A stretch of 64,000 bases of DNA from CAZXFA01 sp964640085 (GTDB taxonomy: Bacteria; Actinomycetota; UBA4738; HRBIN12): NCBI GenBank assembly GCA_964640085.1, contig CAZXFA010000012.1:10705-74704 (forward strand). Reading direction: 5' to 3'. Positions 31,789 to 40,833 of the stretch are shown in pieces. The notes under the pieces were generated by a model. The model had not been told where the DNA came from and did not search any database. It worked only from the letters and a program-made list of their open reading frames with translations. A program made the translations under genes and the position numbers. The stretch's first letter is position 1; each line of letters opens with the position of its first letter.

Positions 31789-34653
31789 TCACGGGGGCGT
31801 CCCCCGCACGGAAAGCTCGAGCATATCCATGAACAACGGGTCGCCCCGGTTGTCGAGCATGATCAGCTTGACGAACCGAACCCGCCTCGTCCCCGCCTCG
31901 GGCTCCAGGGTGTGCAGCACGCCGAGGGGCAGGCGCTTCGAACGGCGGTAGGCGGTGACCCAGGGCTTGCCCTTGTGGCGACGGGTCTGGATCTCGAACA
32001 CTCGGACGGCCGCCTTCGGTCCGTCCCCACACGTCCCCGCCGTCGCGAAGCCGAAGGATGTGACGTCGATCCGCCGGGGCAGGCGGACGATGACGATCCG
32101 AGGCCCCTTGGTGCCGCTTCCGCCCCGGTAGTCGGGGTGATCGCTCCCCCACCCCGTGCCGAGCGACCCGTCGAACGCGAACTCCGGACCGCAGAACGGC
32201 GTGTAGTCCGGGCCGGTGAACCGCTTCAGGCGTGCGCCCCCGGCCAACGCGGCCCAGTCCCGGACGAGCTCGATCTGCACCCTCTCCGTGTCGTCCACGA
32301 CCACCGTGAACGCAACCGGCTCGTGGACGTCGCTCGCCACGGTGATCACGTGCTCGTGGAATGGGACGTCGGCGATCCGGTACCGGCCCTTCGCGTTCGT
32401 CGTCCCCGCGAGATCGGTGCCGAAACCGGAGGCGTGCCCCGCCACCTGTACCCGGACGCCCGCCACGGGACGTCCGCTCTCCGACTCCCGGACCCTCCCC
32501 CGGACGGTCCCGCACTCCTCCGGGCACGTGGGCGGGAGGCTGAAGTCCTCCACCGGATCGACGTCGTTGCCGTCGAGCGCCACCGCGAAGAACCCCATGC
32601 CGCGGTGCGCGAACCGCTGCCAGAGCACGTCGACGTGGGCACCGCCGAAGGCCACCAGGTCCGCCTGGACCATCGCGTTCCGCATGTCCAGGAAGGAGGG
32701 CTCGGTCGGCGAGAGCTCCAGGCCCCGGGTGACGAGGGCGAGCGTTGTCGCCGACCCCAGCGCCGTCCGGATGTCCCACAGTGTCTGGCTCCAGATCTCG
32801 CCGTCCGCGTGCACCTGGGGGAACAGGTAGACATCGCCGAAGTCCCCGTACGTGTAGCCACCCGGGCCGGTGGAGACGCCGCCCGGGCACGCCGACGAGC
32901 TCGCGCCCACCGGGCAGTCGATCGGCTCGGTGCGGACGAAGTCCGATCGCCCACCCGCCACGTACCGCCCCACGATCACATCGGGGGCCGGCCCGTCGAC
33001 CTCGAAGCCGCGCGAGACCAGCAGGTCCATCGCGTAGAAGTCGCTCCAGGCTTCCCCCATCGCTCCGGCCTGCGCTGAGTTCAGCGCCCCCGAGCCGTCG
33101 GCGAAGATCACCAGGCGGTTCGTCAGGCCGTGGGCGTACTCGTGGAACACGACCGATGCATCGTCGCCGCCGTTGGTAGAGGGGATCCCGGCCTGCGCGA
33201 TGGTGGGGAACAGGTACATCTGCATCCGGGCCGGCGTGCCGTCCGGCAGGGTGAGCATGTTCGCGTTGTACCGGTGGGCCGCGTCGGGGAGACCCGCGGT
33301 GTTCGCCGTGTCGGCGCCGTCGAGCACGTTGGCGATCACCGGGTCGCCGTCCTCGCCCTGTCCGCTCGCGTTCGTGACCTGGAAGTTGCCGGCCGCCTCG
33401 GTGAAGCCGATGGGAGGGGCCAGCAGGTGGTCGTGGAACACGTTGAGCAGGTGGTAGACCTGGGTGGCGTTCTGCTCCCGGTTCGGGAGCCAGCTGTAGG
33501 GAACCCCGCGTTTCCACGAGCACGGGAAGGCGACGCGGCAGGCGTTGGTGCCATCGACGGTGTCCAGGTTGGCGGGGTAGTTCCAGCTCAGCCCGGACGT
33601 GGCGGGCACGTCCATGTCCGGGAGGTCATCGTCGTCGACGTCGGGGAACACCCAGGCGTGGTTGCCGGACAGCGCGCTGGCGCCGCCCACCGGGAAGCTC
33701 ACCTGTCGTTGGATCCCGCCGTCGTTGGGGAGGTCCGGGTCGGGGTAGTGGTCCCAGGCGAGCCCAGTGCCCGGCGAGTCGGAGCGAACCATGTTGGCCC
33801 GCCAAAGCAGCCGGCCGTCCTCCGCGTCGACCACGGAGACGTACACCTCCCGGGAGCTCACGAACGAGATGGTCCGCCAGGCCAGGCGCGCTCCGCGGCC
33901 GGAGCCGAAGAGGACCAGTCGCGCCTCGTCCCCGCTCCGGAACCGCACCGCGCGTTGGGGCCCACGGGATGCCCGGACGACGTGTCCCAGGGCGGGTCGC
34001 TCCGCCCCGACGCTCGCGTACGCGGTCGCGAGGGCTCGGGCGGCGCTCACGGCGGGGGTCACGTCCGCCACCTGCAGCCCGGGGATCGGGGAGCCGATCA
34101 CGTTGACGAGCCGTCCATCGACGGCGACGTTGGCCCGCAGGTCGAGGTCGAACACGGGGATCCCCTGGGACCGCTGCTGCCAGGTCAGGTGGTGGGTCCC
34201 GAGGATGTCCACGTAGTCACGCACCAGCCGGAGCCCCCGAAGGTCGGTCCGGGTGAGCCCGAAGGCCCGGCGGTTGGCCCGCACGAAGCCCAACGCGATC
34301 TCGTCGGCGGGACGGTCGCTCGGTCCGGTGAGGAACCCGTCCAGCCGGGCGACCAGGCGAGGGCTCCCCGTGCGAGGGTCGAGTCGAATGAGCCCGAAGG
34401 GTCCGAGGCGTCTGGCAAGCGCTCGCTGCGCGCGGCTCGGGGTGGCGGCTCCGAACGGGTCGCTCAGATCGACGCGGACGTCGAAGGCTTCGGCCGAGGG
34501 AGGAGCGCTCCAGGCCCGGCGCGGTGGTCGGCGATCCCGTTCTGGGTCGGCTCGGAGAGGCGAGGGCTGCGCGGGGAGCACGACCGCGACGGTCAGCAGC
34601 ACCGCCGCCCAGCGGACACCGGTTCGCGTCAGCTTGGTTCCGGATCGATCCAT
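31789..34653 (-). CDS. Secreted M36 (fungalysin-like) zinc metalloprotease with C-terminal accessory domains
   Basis: 954 residues from ATG 34651-34653, with GAGGGGAG just upstream; an ATG at 34692 is too close to the predicted transcript start. A signal peptide (WAAVLLTVAVVLPAQPSPLRA) leads to an FTP-like propeptide. The catalytic zinc motif VVFHEYAHGL is near residue 500, with the third ligand Glu in GAMGEAWSDFYAM. A carboxypeptidase-regulatory-like beta domain (GTVRGRVRESESGRPVAGVR) follows, and the end resembles an F5/8 type C carbohydrate- or surface-binding domain (FDGSLGTGWGSD). Probably an extracellular protease scavenging protein. Confidence 0.88.
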   Translation of the reverse strand: MDRSGTKLTRTGVRWAAVLLTVAVVLPAQPSPLRADPERDRRPPRRAWSAPPSAEAFDVRVDLSDPFGAATPSRAQRALARRLGPFGLIRLDPRTGSPRLVARLDGFLTGPSDRPADEIALGFVRANRRAFGLTRTDLRGLRLVRDYVDILGTHHLTWQQRSQGIPVFDLDLRANVAVDGRLVNVIGSPIPGLQVADVTPAVSAARALATAYASVGAERPALGHVVRASRGPQRAVRFRSGDEARLVLFGSGRGARLAWRTISFVSSREVYVSVVDAEDGRLLWRANMVRSDSPGTGLAWDHYPDPDLPNDGGIQRQVSFPVGGASALSGNHAWVFPDVDDDDLPDMDVPATSGLSWNYPANLDTVDGTNACRVAFPCSWKRGVPYSWLPNREQNATQVYHLLNVFHDHLLAPPIGFTEAAGNFQVTNASGQGEDGDPVIANVLDGADTANTAGLPDAAHRYNANMLTLPDGTPARMQMYLFPTIAQAGIPSTNGGDDASVVFHEYAHGLTNRLVIFADGSGALNSAQAGAMGEAWSDFYAMDLLVSRGFEVDGPAPDVIVGRYVAGGRSDFVRTEPIDCPVGASSSACPGGVSTGPGGYTYGDFGDVYLFPQVHADGEIWSQTLWDIRTALGSATTLALVTRGLELSPTEPSFLDMRNAMVQADLVAFGGAHVDVLWQRFAHRGMGFFAVALDGNDVDPVEDFSLPPTCPEECGTVRGRVRESESGRPVAGVRVQVAGHASGFGTDLAGTTNAKGRYRIADVPFHEHVITVASDVHEPVAFTVVVDDTERVQIELVRDWAALAGGARLKRFTGPDYTPFCGPEFAFDGSLGTGWGSDHPDYRGGSGTKGPRIVIVRLPRRIDVTSFGFATAGTCGDGPKAAVRVFEIQTRRHKGKPWVTAYRRSKRLPLGVLHTLEPEAGTRRVRFVKLIMLDNRGDPLFMDMLELSVRGTPP

Positions 34654-34696
34654 GGAGCTCCCCTCGGAGCGCGGCAGCGACACGGCGGGCATCGCG

Positions 34697-34702
34697 ACGC
34701 TA
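34697..34702 (-). promoter_or_regulatory. Possible -10 element (TAGCGT) for the M36 protease
   Basis: Minus-strand TAGCGT predicts a start near 34690 and a leader of about 37 nt carrying GAGGGGAG before the ATG at 34653. Confidence 0.3.
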
Positions 34703-34734
34703 CCACGGCGGTTCTACGACGCCGGGCCGCGGTC

Positions 34735-35307
34735 GGTTCGTTCAGCGGCCACCGTCTGGGAGACGTCGATCGCTCCCTCGAGCGACGGGGCCCCGAGGGG
34801 GTTCTCGACCTCGATCCCGGGCCGGACGTCGAGCGGCCCCCGCCCGGAACATCGAGGCCACGGTCCCCAACCATGCCGATGACGACGATCCCTCCAGATG
34901 AGCCAGCGCCACCGGGGTGGCGGGACCGACCCGGTCGGATAGAGAAGGAGCACCACCGGGACGGCCAGGAGCGGCGGGATGAACGTCCGGGTCGCCACCC
35001 AGGCCCACATCGGGCCCAGGGGAGCCCACCCGAATCGGTCCGCAGCGTGTAGGTCGCCCATCCGTGGAGAAGGTGGCGAGCGGGAATCCGAGCCCGAACG
35101 CCAGCATCAGCCACCTGATGGGGTTCGATGGGCTGCGGGGAGCGAGGAGGGCGCCCGCGGTGGCCCATCCCGTCATCGCGAGAACCGGCAGGACGATGAG
35201 GGGCCCGTCCCTCGCGATCGAGTCGTTGAAGGGCGCTCAGCCAGAGAGGACCGGGACCACCACCACCGCCCCATCGCCAGGAGGACCCAGGGCACCCGGG
35301 TCTTCAC
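34735..35307 (-). pseudogene. Decayed N-terminal fragment of a third membrane sensor kinase
   Basis: A GTG at 35305-35307 overlaps the upstream kinase stop (GTGA) and begins KTRVPWVLLAMG, then the frame slips. The remaining pieces lie in shifting frames: AVVVVPVLSG followed by an in-frame TGA at 35237-35239, then IVLPVLAMTGWATAGALLA and WLMLAFGLGFPLATF, then FIPPLLAVPVVLLLYPTGS, and finally GIEVENPLGAPSLEG. In this order they match the membrane region of the two neighbouring kinases (compare LIFLLFPTGRPPSDRW and GIRMANPFGLPELWG). At least four frame breaks and one stop are needed. The GAF and kinase parts are gone. Confidence 0.7.
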
Positions 35308-37403
35308 GGGTGTTCTCCGATCGGGACGGTCCCCACCACCGTCGTCCCCGACCCCGCAGCGCTGTGAACCTCGAGCGTTCCGCCGAGCGCGGCCATCCGG
35401 TCGTGCATGATCTGCATCCCTTCGCCCTGCGGAGTGTCGTCGGGTTCGAACCCAGGGCCGTCGTCCTGGACGATGAACCGCAGGTGCCCCTCGTCCCGCT
35501 CGAGCCGGACGACGGCGCGCGCTCCCGCGGCGTGACGCTCCGCGTTCCGGAGTGCCTGGATGCAGCAGAAGTACACGGCGTTCTCGATCAGCGGGTCGAA
35601 GCGCCTCCGCGCCAGGTCCGGATCGATGCGCGCCTCGGCGCCCGGGCCGAGCTTCCGTACGTGGGACCCGAGGGCGGCGGCGAGCCCTTCGTCGGCGAGC
35701 AGCGGGGGGAAGATGCCCCGTGCCACGTCGCGGAGCTCTTCCAGGGCGGCGTTCGCCCGGCGTCCCAGCGTGTCGAGGGAGGCGAGGACCTCCTCGGCGT
35801 GAGAGTCGAGCCGTTCCGCGTCGACCGCCAGCTCATCGCAGATCGCATCGAGCTCCCTCACGACGCCGTCCCGTAGCTCCCGTTCCAGCCGGCGCCGCTG
35901 CGCGTCCCGAGCCGCGACGAGCCGTCCACCCGATCGCCCGAGCTCCTCCGTCTGCTCGGCCAGCTCCTCGGCCTTGCTCTGGAGCTCCGACGTGAGCCGA
36001 ACGTTGTGCAGCGCGAGACCGGCGTGCCCGGCGAGATCCTCGAGGAGCCCACGTTCGGCAGTGCGCAGGGGTTCGTTCGCGGGCTTGACGATCGCGAGCT
36101 CGCCGATCGGCTCACCTCCGTGCACGACAGGGATCGCGAGCGTGGGCTCGCCGAACGGTGCATCGCTGGGGTTGGTGACCGTTCGGCTCCCCTGGTTCAG
36201 GAACAGGCGGAGGCGCACCGCCGCGGCCCCGACGCCGTTCGCGGCGGCATCCGCCATGTCGGTGAGCACGGCGTCGGCCGACGGGACGGCGGCGATTCGG
36301 TGTCCGAAGTCGGCCATCACCTCGTACGGCGTTGCCCGTCTCCCATAGACGAGTCGGTTCGCCCACCGTTGGAGACGGGTCCTCGCCGGCTCGAACGAGA
36401 CCGCGATCAGGGCCGTCGCCGCGACCCGCAGGGTGACGCTCTGGGTGTTCGAGCCCACTAGCTCTCCGACCCCGGCCACGATCGCCACGTAGACCGCGCC
36501 GATGAGGAGCGCGAGCGCGCCGAACACGATCGTCTTGGAGATCACGAGGTCGATGTCGTACAGGCGGTACTTGAGGATCGCGATCGCGCACGCCACCGGG
36601 ATCCCGAACGCGAGGTCCACCGCCAAGGCGCCGAAGAGAAGATCGAAGGTAGCGTCCGAGACCCAGTCGCCTCGGATGCCGGAGATCGCCACGAGGAACT
36701 GCACCACTGCGAACAGCCCAAGGGCCACGAGCGCGACGAGGAGGAGCCACCGGAGCTGTGCGCGTTCCTCCCCCGAGGAACGCCGGTACCTCACGAACAG
36801 GGAGGCGATCGCCAGCGCGGATGCGACCAGCGCGATCGCGACGCCGGCCATCCAGACGACCTTCATGACGCCCCACAGCTCCGGGAGCCCGAAGGGGTTC
36901 GCCATCCGGATGCCGTGGTCGTTCCAGGCACCGTTGAGCGGCTCCGGCCTCGTGCCGAACCCGAGCGAGGCCATGACCGCCCCGGCAACGAGCGACCAGC
37001 CGACCGGGCGCCACCGGTCCGACGGCGGTCGTCCGGTGGGGAACAAGAGGAAGATCAGCGGGATCGCCACGATGAAGGGCCCGATGAAGCCGGGGATCGC
37101 GAGCAGCGCCCTCGGCGCGGGAAACGAGCCCGGCGACGTCACCAGCGTCTTCACGCCGTACTGATCGACGAACGACACGACCGCGAGCGCGAAGCCCGAG
37201 ACCCACAGGAGCCACCCGATGGCGTTGCCGGTCCGGCCGAAGATGAGCATCCCGATCGCCGCGAGCGCCATGCCTCCCAGCGCGATGAGCGCGTTCGGGT
37301 CGGGGAGCCGCTCGCCGTTCGCCACCAGGAGCCAGATGCACGCCCCAGCGAGCAGGGCCACCAGCCCGAGCGCCGCCCACGCCACCACCCCGCGCCGGCT
37401 CAC
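35304..37403 (-). CDS. Membrane sensor histidine kinase homologue lacking the phospho-acceptor His
   Basis: 699 residues from GTG 37401-37403, overlapping the stop of the upstream kinase (GTGA). About ten transmembrane helices (1-330) lead to a GAF-like domain (~360-470), a coiled segment, a HisKA_3-like helix and an HATPase domain. Where active members read ERNIHDGAQQ, this protein reads ERELRDGVVRE: the phosphorylated His is Arg511 (CGG at 35871-35873). The ATP-binding parts persist: QALRNAERHA (N box), DDGPGFEPDD (G1) and GEGMQIMHDRM. It may be a pseudokinase that controls its intact neighbour, or be on the way to decay like the fragment downstream. Confidence 0.82.
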   Translation of the reverse strand: MSRRGVVAWAALGLVALLAGACIWLLVANGERLPDPNALIALGGMALAAIGMLIFGRTGNAIGWLLWVSGFALAVVSFVDQYGVKTLVTSPGSFPAPRALLAIPGFIGPFIVAIPLIFLLFPTGRPPSDRWRPVGWSLVAGAVMASLGFGTRPEPLNGAWNDHGIRMANPFGLPELWGVMKVVWMAGVAIALVASALAIASLFVRYRRSSGEERAQLRWLLLVALVALGLFAVVQFLVAISGIRGDWVSDATFDLLFGALAVDLAFGIPVACAIAILKYRLYDIDLVISKTIVFGALALLIGAVYVAIVAGVGELVGSNTQSVTLRVAATALIAVSFEPARTRLQRWANRLVYGRRATPYEVMADFGHRIAAVPSADAVLTDMADAAANGVGAAAVRLRLFLNQGSRTVTNPSDAPFGEPTLAIPVVHGGEPIGELAIVKPANEPLRTAERGLLEDLAGHAGLALHNVRLTSELQSKAEELAEQTEELGRSGGRLVAARDAQRRRLERELRDGVVRELDAICDELAVDAERLDSHAEEVLASLDTLGRRANAALEELRDVARGIFPPLLADEGLAAALGSHVRKLGPGAEARIDPDLARRRFDPLIENAVYFCCIQALRNAERHAAGARAVVRLERDEGHLRFIVQDDGPGFEPDDTPQGEGMQIMHDRMAALGGTLEVHSAAGSGTTVVGTVPIGEHP

Positions 37404-39568
37404 GGGACCGTCTCCCGCCCGAGCGGGATCCGCCCGAGCACGGTCGTCCCGGCACCGGGAGTGGAGGTGAGGTCCACCTCGCCGCCGAAGGCCGCGAGAC
37501 GATCCCGCATGTTCGCCAGCCCCGAGCCTGTGGCCACCTCGCCGGCATCGAACCCGACGCCGTCGTCCGTGACCTCGAACCTGAGGTCACTTCCGTCCGT
37601 CGCCAAACGAACGTCGATCCTGTTCGCGCGCGCGTGCTTGGCAGCGTTCTGGACCGCCTCGAGGCAGACGAAGTAGACGGCGGCCTCGGTCTCCACGGGG
37701 AGCCGGCCCACGCCATCGGTCTCCACGACGACCGCCGTGGCTCCCGCTCGAGCCTGGTCCTCGAGGGCGGGGCCGATCCCGCGCTCCTCGAGGACCGCCG
37801 GATAGATCCCGCTCGCCAGATCGAGCAGCGTGCCTCGCGCGACATCGGTCTCATGAGCGAGCGTCAACAGCATCTCCACGCCCCTCCTCGGGTCCCTGGC
37901 CGCGAGCGCCTTCGCGAGCCGCAGCTTCACGCTGAGCGCCACGAGGTGCTGCTGCGCGCCGTCGTGGATGTTCCGCTCCAGCCGGCGACGCTCGGCGTCG
38001 TGGGCGGCAACTATGCGGATGCGTGAGGTGCGGAGCTCCTCGGCCTGGCGTGCGAGCTCGTCCACCCGTGCCTGGAGATCGAGCGTCAGGCCGACGTTCC
38101 GGAGCACGAGTCCGGCCTGCGAGGCGAGGTCGTCGAGCAGCTTGGCCTCGGCGGGGGTGATCGGCTCGCTCGAAGCCTTCCGGACGCGGATCTCTCCGAG
38201 CATCTCGGTCCCGTGCCGCACGGCGGCCACGTGATCGGCCGTGCCGATTGGTGAGGTCTCCTCGGGCCATGACGCGACGAGGTGCTCGTCCGTCCCGGCT
38301 CCGAGCCACACCTCCGCCCGCTCCCCCCCGACGCCCTCGGCGATCACACGCGCCATCCGCGACAGCACGTCTTCCGTCGCGTAGGTGCCGCCCACCCGCT
38401 CGCTGAAGCCGGCGAGCACTTCGTAGGGATCGGCGCGCCGTCCGAACACCAGCCGGTTCGCGATCCGAGTCGCCCTGCGCCGCACCGGCTGGAAGAGCGC
38501 GGCAACCGTCGCCGTGGCCGCGATCGACAGGAACAAGGAGTCCCCACCCACGAGCTGACTGGATCCCGCGACGATCGCGGCGTAGACGACCGTGACGAAC
38601 GCGGCGAGCACCGCGTACACGACGGTCTTGCGGATCACGATATCGAGGTCCCAGAGGTGGTAGCGGAAGATCGCGACCAGGAAGGCTGTGGGCACCCCGA
38701 AGGCGATGGTCGCCGCCGTGAGACCGAGCATGATCGGGAAGATGGGGAGACTGCGGTCGTCGTAGAGTCCGAGCGCGTCGATGACGAAGCCGAGGGTGAA
38801 CGTGAGCGTCAGGAGTGCGGCGGCCGCGGTTCCGACGGCGACCAGCCAGCGCGTCTGCTGCCGCTCTTCGCCTACGGTTCGCTTGAACCGAGCGCGGAGC
38901 CCGAAGGCACAGGCGACGGCCGAGATCAACGCGAGGATGGTGCCAGCAGCGATCCCGAAACCGGGCGCCTGGCCGAGCGCCTCGATCCCGAAGGGGTTCT
39001 CGTACCCGATCCCGAAGTCCCGGAGGTTGTTCAGGGTCTCGGCGCGCACGAGGAACGCGAGGAACGCGAGCCCCATCCCCCCGAGCAGCCCGACGACGGC
39101 CCACCGCCACCGCGGGCCTGGGACGCGGCCGTCCGGGAACAGCAGGAAGAGCAGGGGGATGAACGCGACCGCCAGGTACGCGTACTCGTTGGTCCACGCC
39201 GCCGGCCCGATGAGCGGGAGCGATCCGGGGGCCACCCGCAAGCCGTAGACCGCGTAGGGCTGGATGAAGAGGCTGTAGCTGACGGAGAGTCCGATGAACC
39301 CGATGAGCCAGCCGGCCCAGTTCCTCGGTTGCCGGGACGCGATGAGGGCCCCGGTCGCGAGCCAGATCGGTCCGACCACGACGAAGGCCAGGCTCCAGGG
39401 GCTCAGGAAGTCGTCGATCGCTCGATCGACGGCGAGGGCCAACGGCAGGGCCGCCGTCTCGAGCAGGATGCCCACCAGGAGGACGCCCCAGGCGAGCCAC
39501 CGCGACCACCGGGCTCCCCCGACGCGCGGCTTGGACGAGGTTCCTGGACCCAGGGCGGGCGCGGTCAT
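37400..39568 (-). CDS. Membrane sensor histidine kinase (HisKA_3/NarX type)
   Basis: 722 residues from ATG 39566-39568. About ten transmembrane helices (residues ~25-370, with LLFLLFPDGRVPGPRWRW) precede a GAF-like domain (~395-500) and an AEELRTSRIRIVAAHDAE coiled linker. The HisKA_3 box is intact: RRRLERNIHDGAQQHLVALS, phospho-His near residue 535. HATPase motifs: EAVQNAAKHARA, DDGVGFD and GSGLANMRDRLAAFGG. The partner is probably the NarL regulator at 40133-40801. Translation of the defective paralogue is coupled to this gene. Confidence 0.9.
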   Translation of the reverse strand: MTAPALGPGTSSKPRVGGARWSRWLAWGVLLVGILLETAALPLALAVDRAIDDFLSPWSLAFVVVGPIWLATGALIASRQPRNWAGWLIGFIGLSVSYSLFIQPYAVYGLRVAPGSLPLIGPAAWTNEYAYLAVAFIPLLFLLFPDGRVPGPRWRWAVVGLLGGMGLAFLAFLVRAETLNNLRDFGIGYENPFGIEALGQAPGFGIAAGTILALISAVACAFGLRARFKRTVGEERQQTRWLVAVGTAAAALLTLTFTLGFVIDALGLYDDRSLPIFPIMLGLTAATIAFGVPTAFLVAIFRYHLWDLDIVIRKTVVYAVLAAFVTVVYAAIVAGSSQLVGGDSLFLSIAATATVAALFQPVRRRATRIANRLVFGRRADPYEVLAGFSERVGGTYATEDVLSRMARVIAEGVGGERAEVWLGAGTDEHLVASWPEETSPIGTADHVAAVRHGTEMLGEIRVRKASSEPITPAEAKLLDDLASQAGLVLRNVGLTLDLQARVDELARQAEELRTSRIRIVAAHDAERRRLERNIHDGAQQHLVALSVKLRLAKALAARDPRRGVEMLLTLAHETDVARGTLLDLASGIYPAVLEERGIGPALEDQARAGATAVVVETDGVGRLPVETEAAVYFVCLEAVQNAAKHARANRIDVRLATDGSDLRFEVTDDGVGFDAGEVATGSGLANMRDRLAAFGGEVDLTSTPGAGTTVLGRIPLGRETVP

Positions 39569-39630
39569 CAGGGGCGCATCCTGGCACCTTCTGCCGTCCG
39601 CACCAAGGGGGCCGGCGTCACCCATCTCGG

Positions 39631-39642
39631 GGTGCTGGCACC
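39631..39642. promoter_or_regulatory. Palindrome GGTGC-TG-GCACC between the kinase and uspA genes
   Basis: A 12-bp inverted repeat in the 154-bp gap between the divergent sensor-kinase operon and the universal stress gene. Its centre is about 65 bp before the predicted uspA transcription start, a usual place for an activator. The same 13-mer occurs at 31351-31363. Confidence 0.45.
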
Positions 39643-39689
39643 AACGATGTGGTGGTGGCGCCCGGGTCGTGCCGAGCGGTACGCGGCGC

Positions 39690-39695
39690 TACCGT
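39690..39695 (+). promoter_or_regulatory. Possible -10 element (TACCGT) for the universal stress gene
   Basis: TACCGT predicts a start near 39702, leaving a ~21-nt leader with GGGAGGCGAG before the ATG at 39723. Confidence 0.35.
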
Positions 39696-39722
39696 GATCC
39701 CGATCGATGGGAGGCGAGCCCG

Positions 39723-40130
39723 ATGAAGAAGATCCTGGTGGGAACCGACACCTCGGCCGCCGCCGACCTCGCGGTGCAGGAGGCAGCCCGGCTGGCCGAG
39801 CTGAGCGGTGCCGAGCTCCTCGTCCTCCACGTCCGGCGGAACGGCTCTGCGCGCGATGTGGCGGACCCGAAGAAGTCGGCCGATCCGGAACAGTACCTGG
39901 CCGAGATGCGCCGACGGTTTCCGGGTATCGGGGTGCGGGCGTGGAGCGAGGCGGGCGAACCCGCCGATCGGCTGGTCGAGACCGCCGAGGCCGAGCGAGC
40001 GGACACGGTCGTGCTCGGCAACCGAGGCACCCACGGATCGTGGTGGCGCGTGCGGGACAGCGTGCCGAACATCGTGCTCCGCCACGCGCCCTGCTCGGTG
40101 TTCATCGTGGACACGCGGACGGCGCAGTGA
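39723..40130 (+). CDS. Universal stress protein (UspA family)
   Basis: 135 residues from ATG 39723 with GGGAGGCGAG upstream. The Usp fold starts MKKILVGTDTSAAADLAVQE, with LLVLHVRRNG as the second strand. The ATP-loop region reads VVLGNRGTHGSWWRVRDSVP, close to the G-2x-G-9x-G(S/T) pattern, so nucleotide binding is likely. The protein ends VLRHAPCSVFIVDT. It is flanked by the kinase operon (divergent) and the NarL regulator (convergent, 2 nt apart), and probably belongs to their regulon, as usp genes do in the DosR regulon of mycobacteria. Confidence 0.88.
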   Translation: MKKILVGTDTSAAADLAVQEAARLAELSGAELLVLHVRRNGSARDVADPKKSADPEQYLAEMRRRFPGIGVRAWSEAGEPADRLVETAEAERADTVVLGNRGTHGSWWRVRDSVPNIVLRHAPCSVFIVDTRTAQ

Positions 40131-40132
40131 TC

Positions 40133-40801
40133 TCAGGCGTGACCGGATCCTTGGAGGAACGCGAGCACGGCCTTGACCCGGCGATGGACGTCGGTCTCCT
40201 CGGAAAGGCTGAGTTTGTGGAACAGGGAGTTGATGTGCTTCTCGACCGCGCGCTCCGTGAGGAACAGGGACCTCGCGATCGCGGCGTTGTTCTTGCCCTG
40301 CGCCATGTGCTCGAGCACCTCGCGCTCGCGGTCGGTGAGCTGGCCGAGTGGGGAGTGCGCCATCCGATCCTTGGCCGCGACGAGTGCCTCGACGATCTTG
40401 GGATCGAGCACGGAGCCGCCCTTGGCCACCTCGTTGAGGGCCCGGACGAGCTCGGCGACGTCGGCGACCCGCTCCTTCAGCAGGTACCCGAGGCCGGCCG
40501 CCCCATCCTTCAGCAGTTCGTATGCGTACCCTTCCTCCGCGTATTGCGAGAGCACGACGACGCCGATCTCCGGATGCTCCTCCCGGATCCGGCGGGCCGC
40601 GTCGATCCCCTCGGTCGTGTTGGTTGGCGGCATGCGGATGTCGGTGAGGACGGCGTCGGGCTCCAGCTCCTCGACCGCCGTCAGGAGCTCATCGAGGGAC
40701 CCGGCGGTGCCGATCAGCTCGACCTCGTCGGTCCCTTCGAGGAGGGCGGCCGTCCCCTCTCGCACCAGGTAGTTATCCTCCGCGAAGACCACGCGCACCA
40801 T
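40133..40801 (-). CDS. NarL/LuxR-family response regulator
   Basis: 222 residues from ATG 40799-40801. Receiver: E8/D9, phospho-acceptor D54 in AVLTDIRMPP, Lys in YLLKERV. Output: a LuxR-type helix-turn-helix, LTDREREVLEHMAQGKNNAA then RSLFLTERAVEKHINSLFHK. It should be phosphorylated by a HisKA_3 kinase, most simply the intact one at 37400-39568, and bind short inverted repeats such as the palindromes described here. A -10 TACGAT lies 6 nt before the ATG, so the mRNA is leaderless. It diverges from the receiver-cyclase fusion gene by 32 bp. Confidence 0.92.
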   Translation of the reverse strand: MVRVVFAEDNYLVREGTAALLEGTDEVELIGTAGSLDELLTAVEELEPDAVLTDIRMPPTNTTEGIDAARRIREEHPEIGVVVLSQYAEEGYAYELLKDGAAGLGYLLKERVADVAELVRALNEVAKGGSVLDPKIVEALVAAKDRMAHSPLGQLTDREREVLEHMAQGKNNAAIARSLFLTERAVEKHINSLFHKLSLSEETDVHRRVKAVLAFLQGSGHA

Positions 40802-40807
40802 GCGCGC

Positions 40808-40813
40808 ATCGTA
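40808..40813 (-). promoter_or_regulatory. Leaderless -10 element (TACGAT) for the NarL regulator
   Basis: Minus-strand TACGAT ends 6 nt before the ATG at 40801; the six bases between are all G/C with no ribosome-binding site. Confidence 0.55.
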
Positions 40814-40833
40814 CCCGCGGCGGGGAGGGCGGC

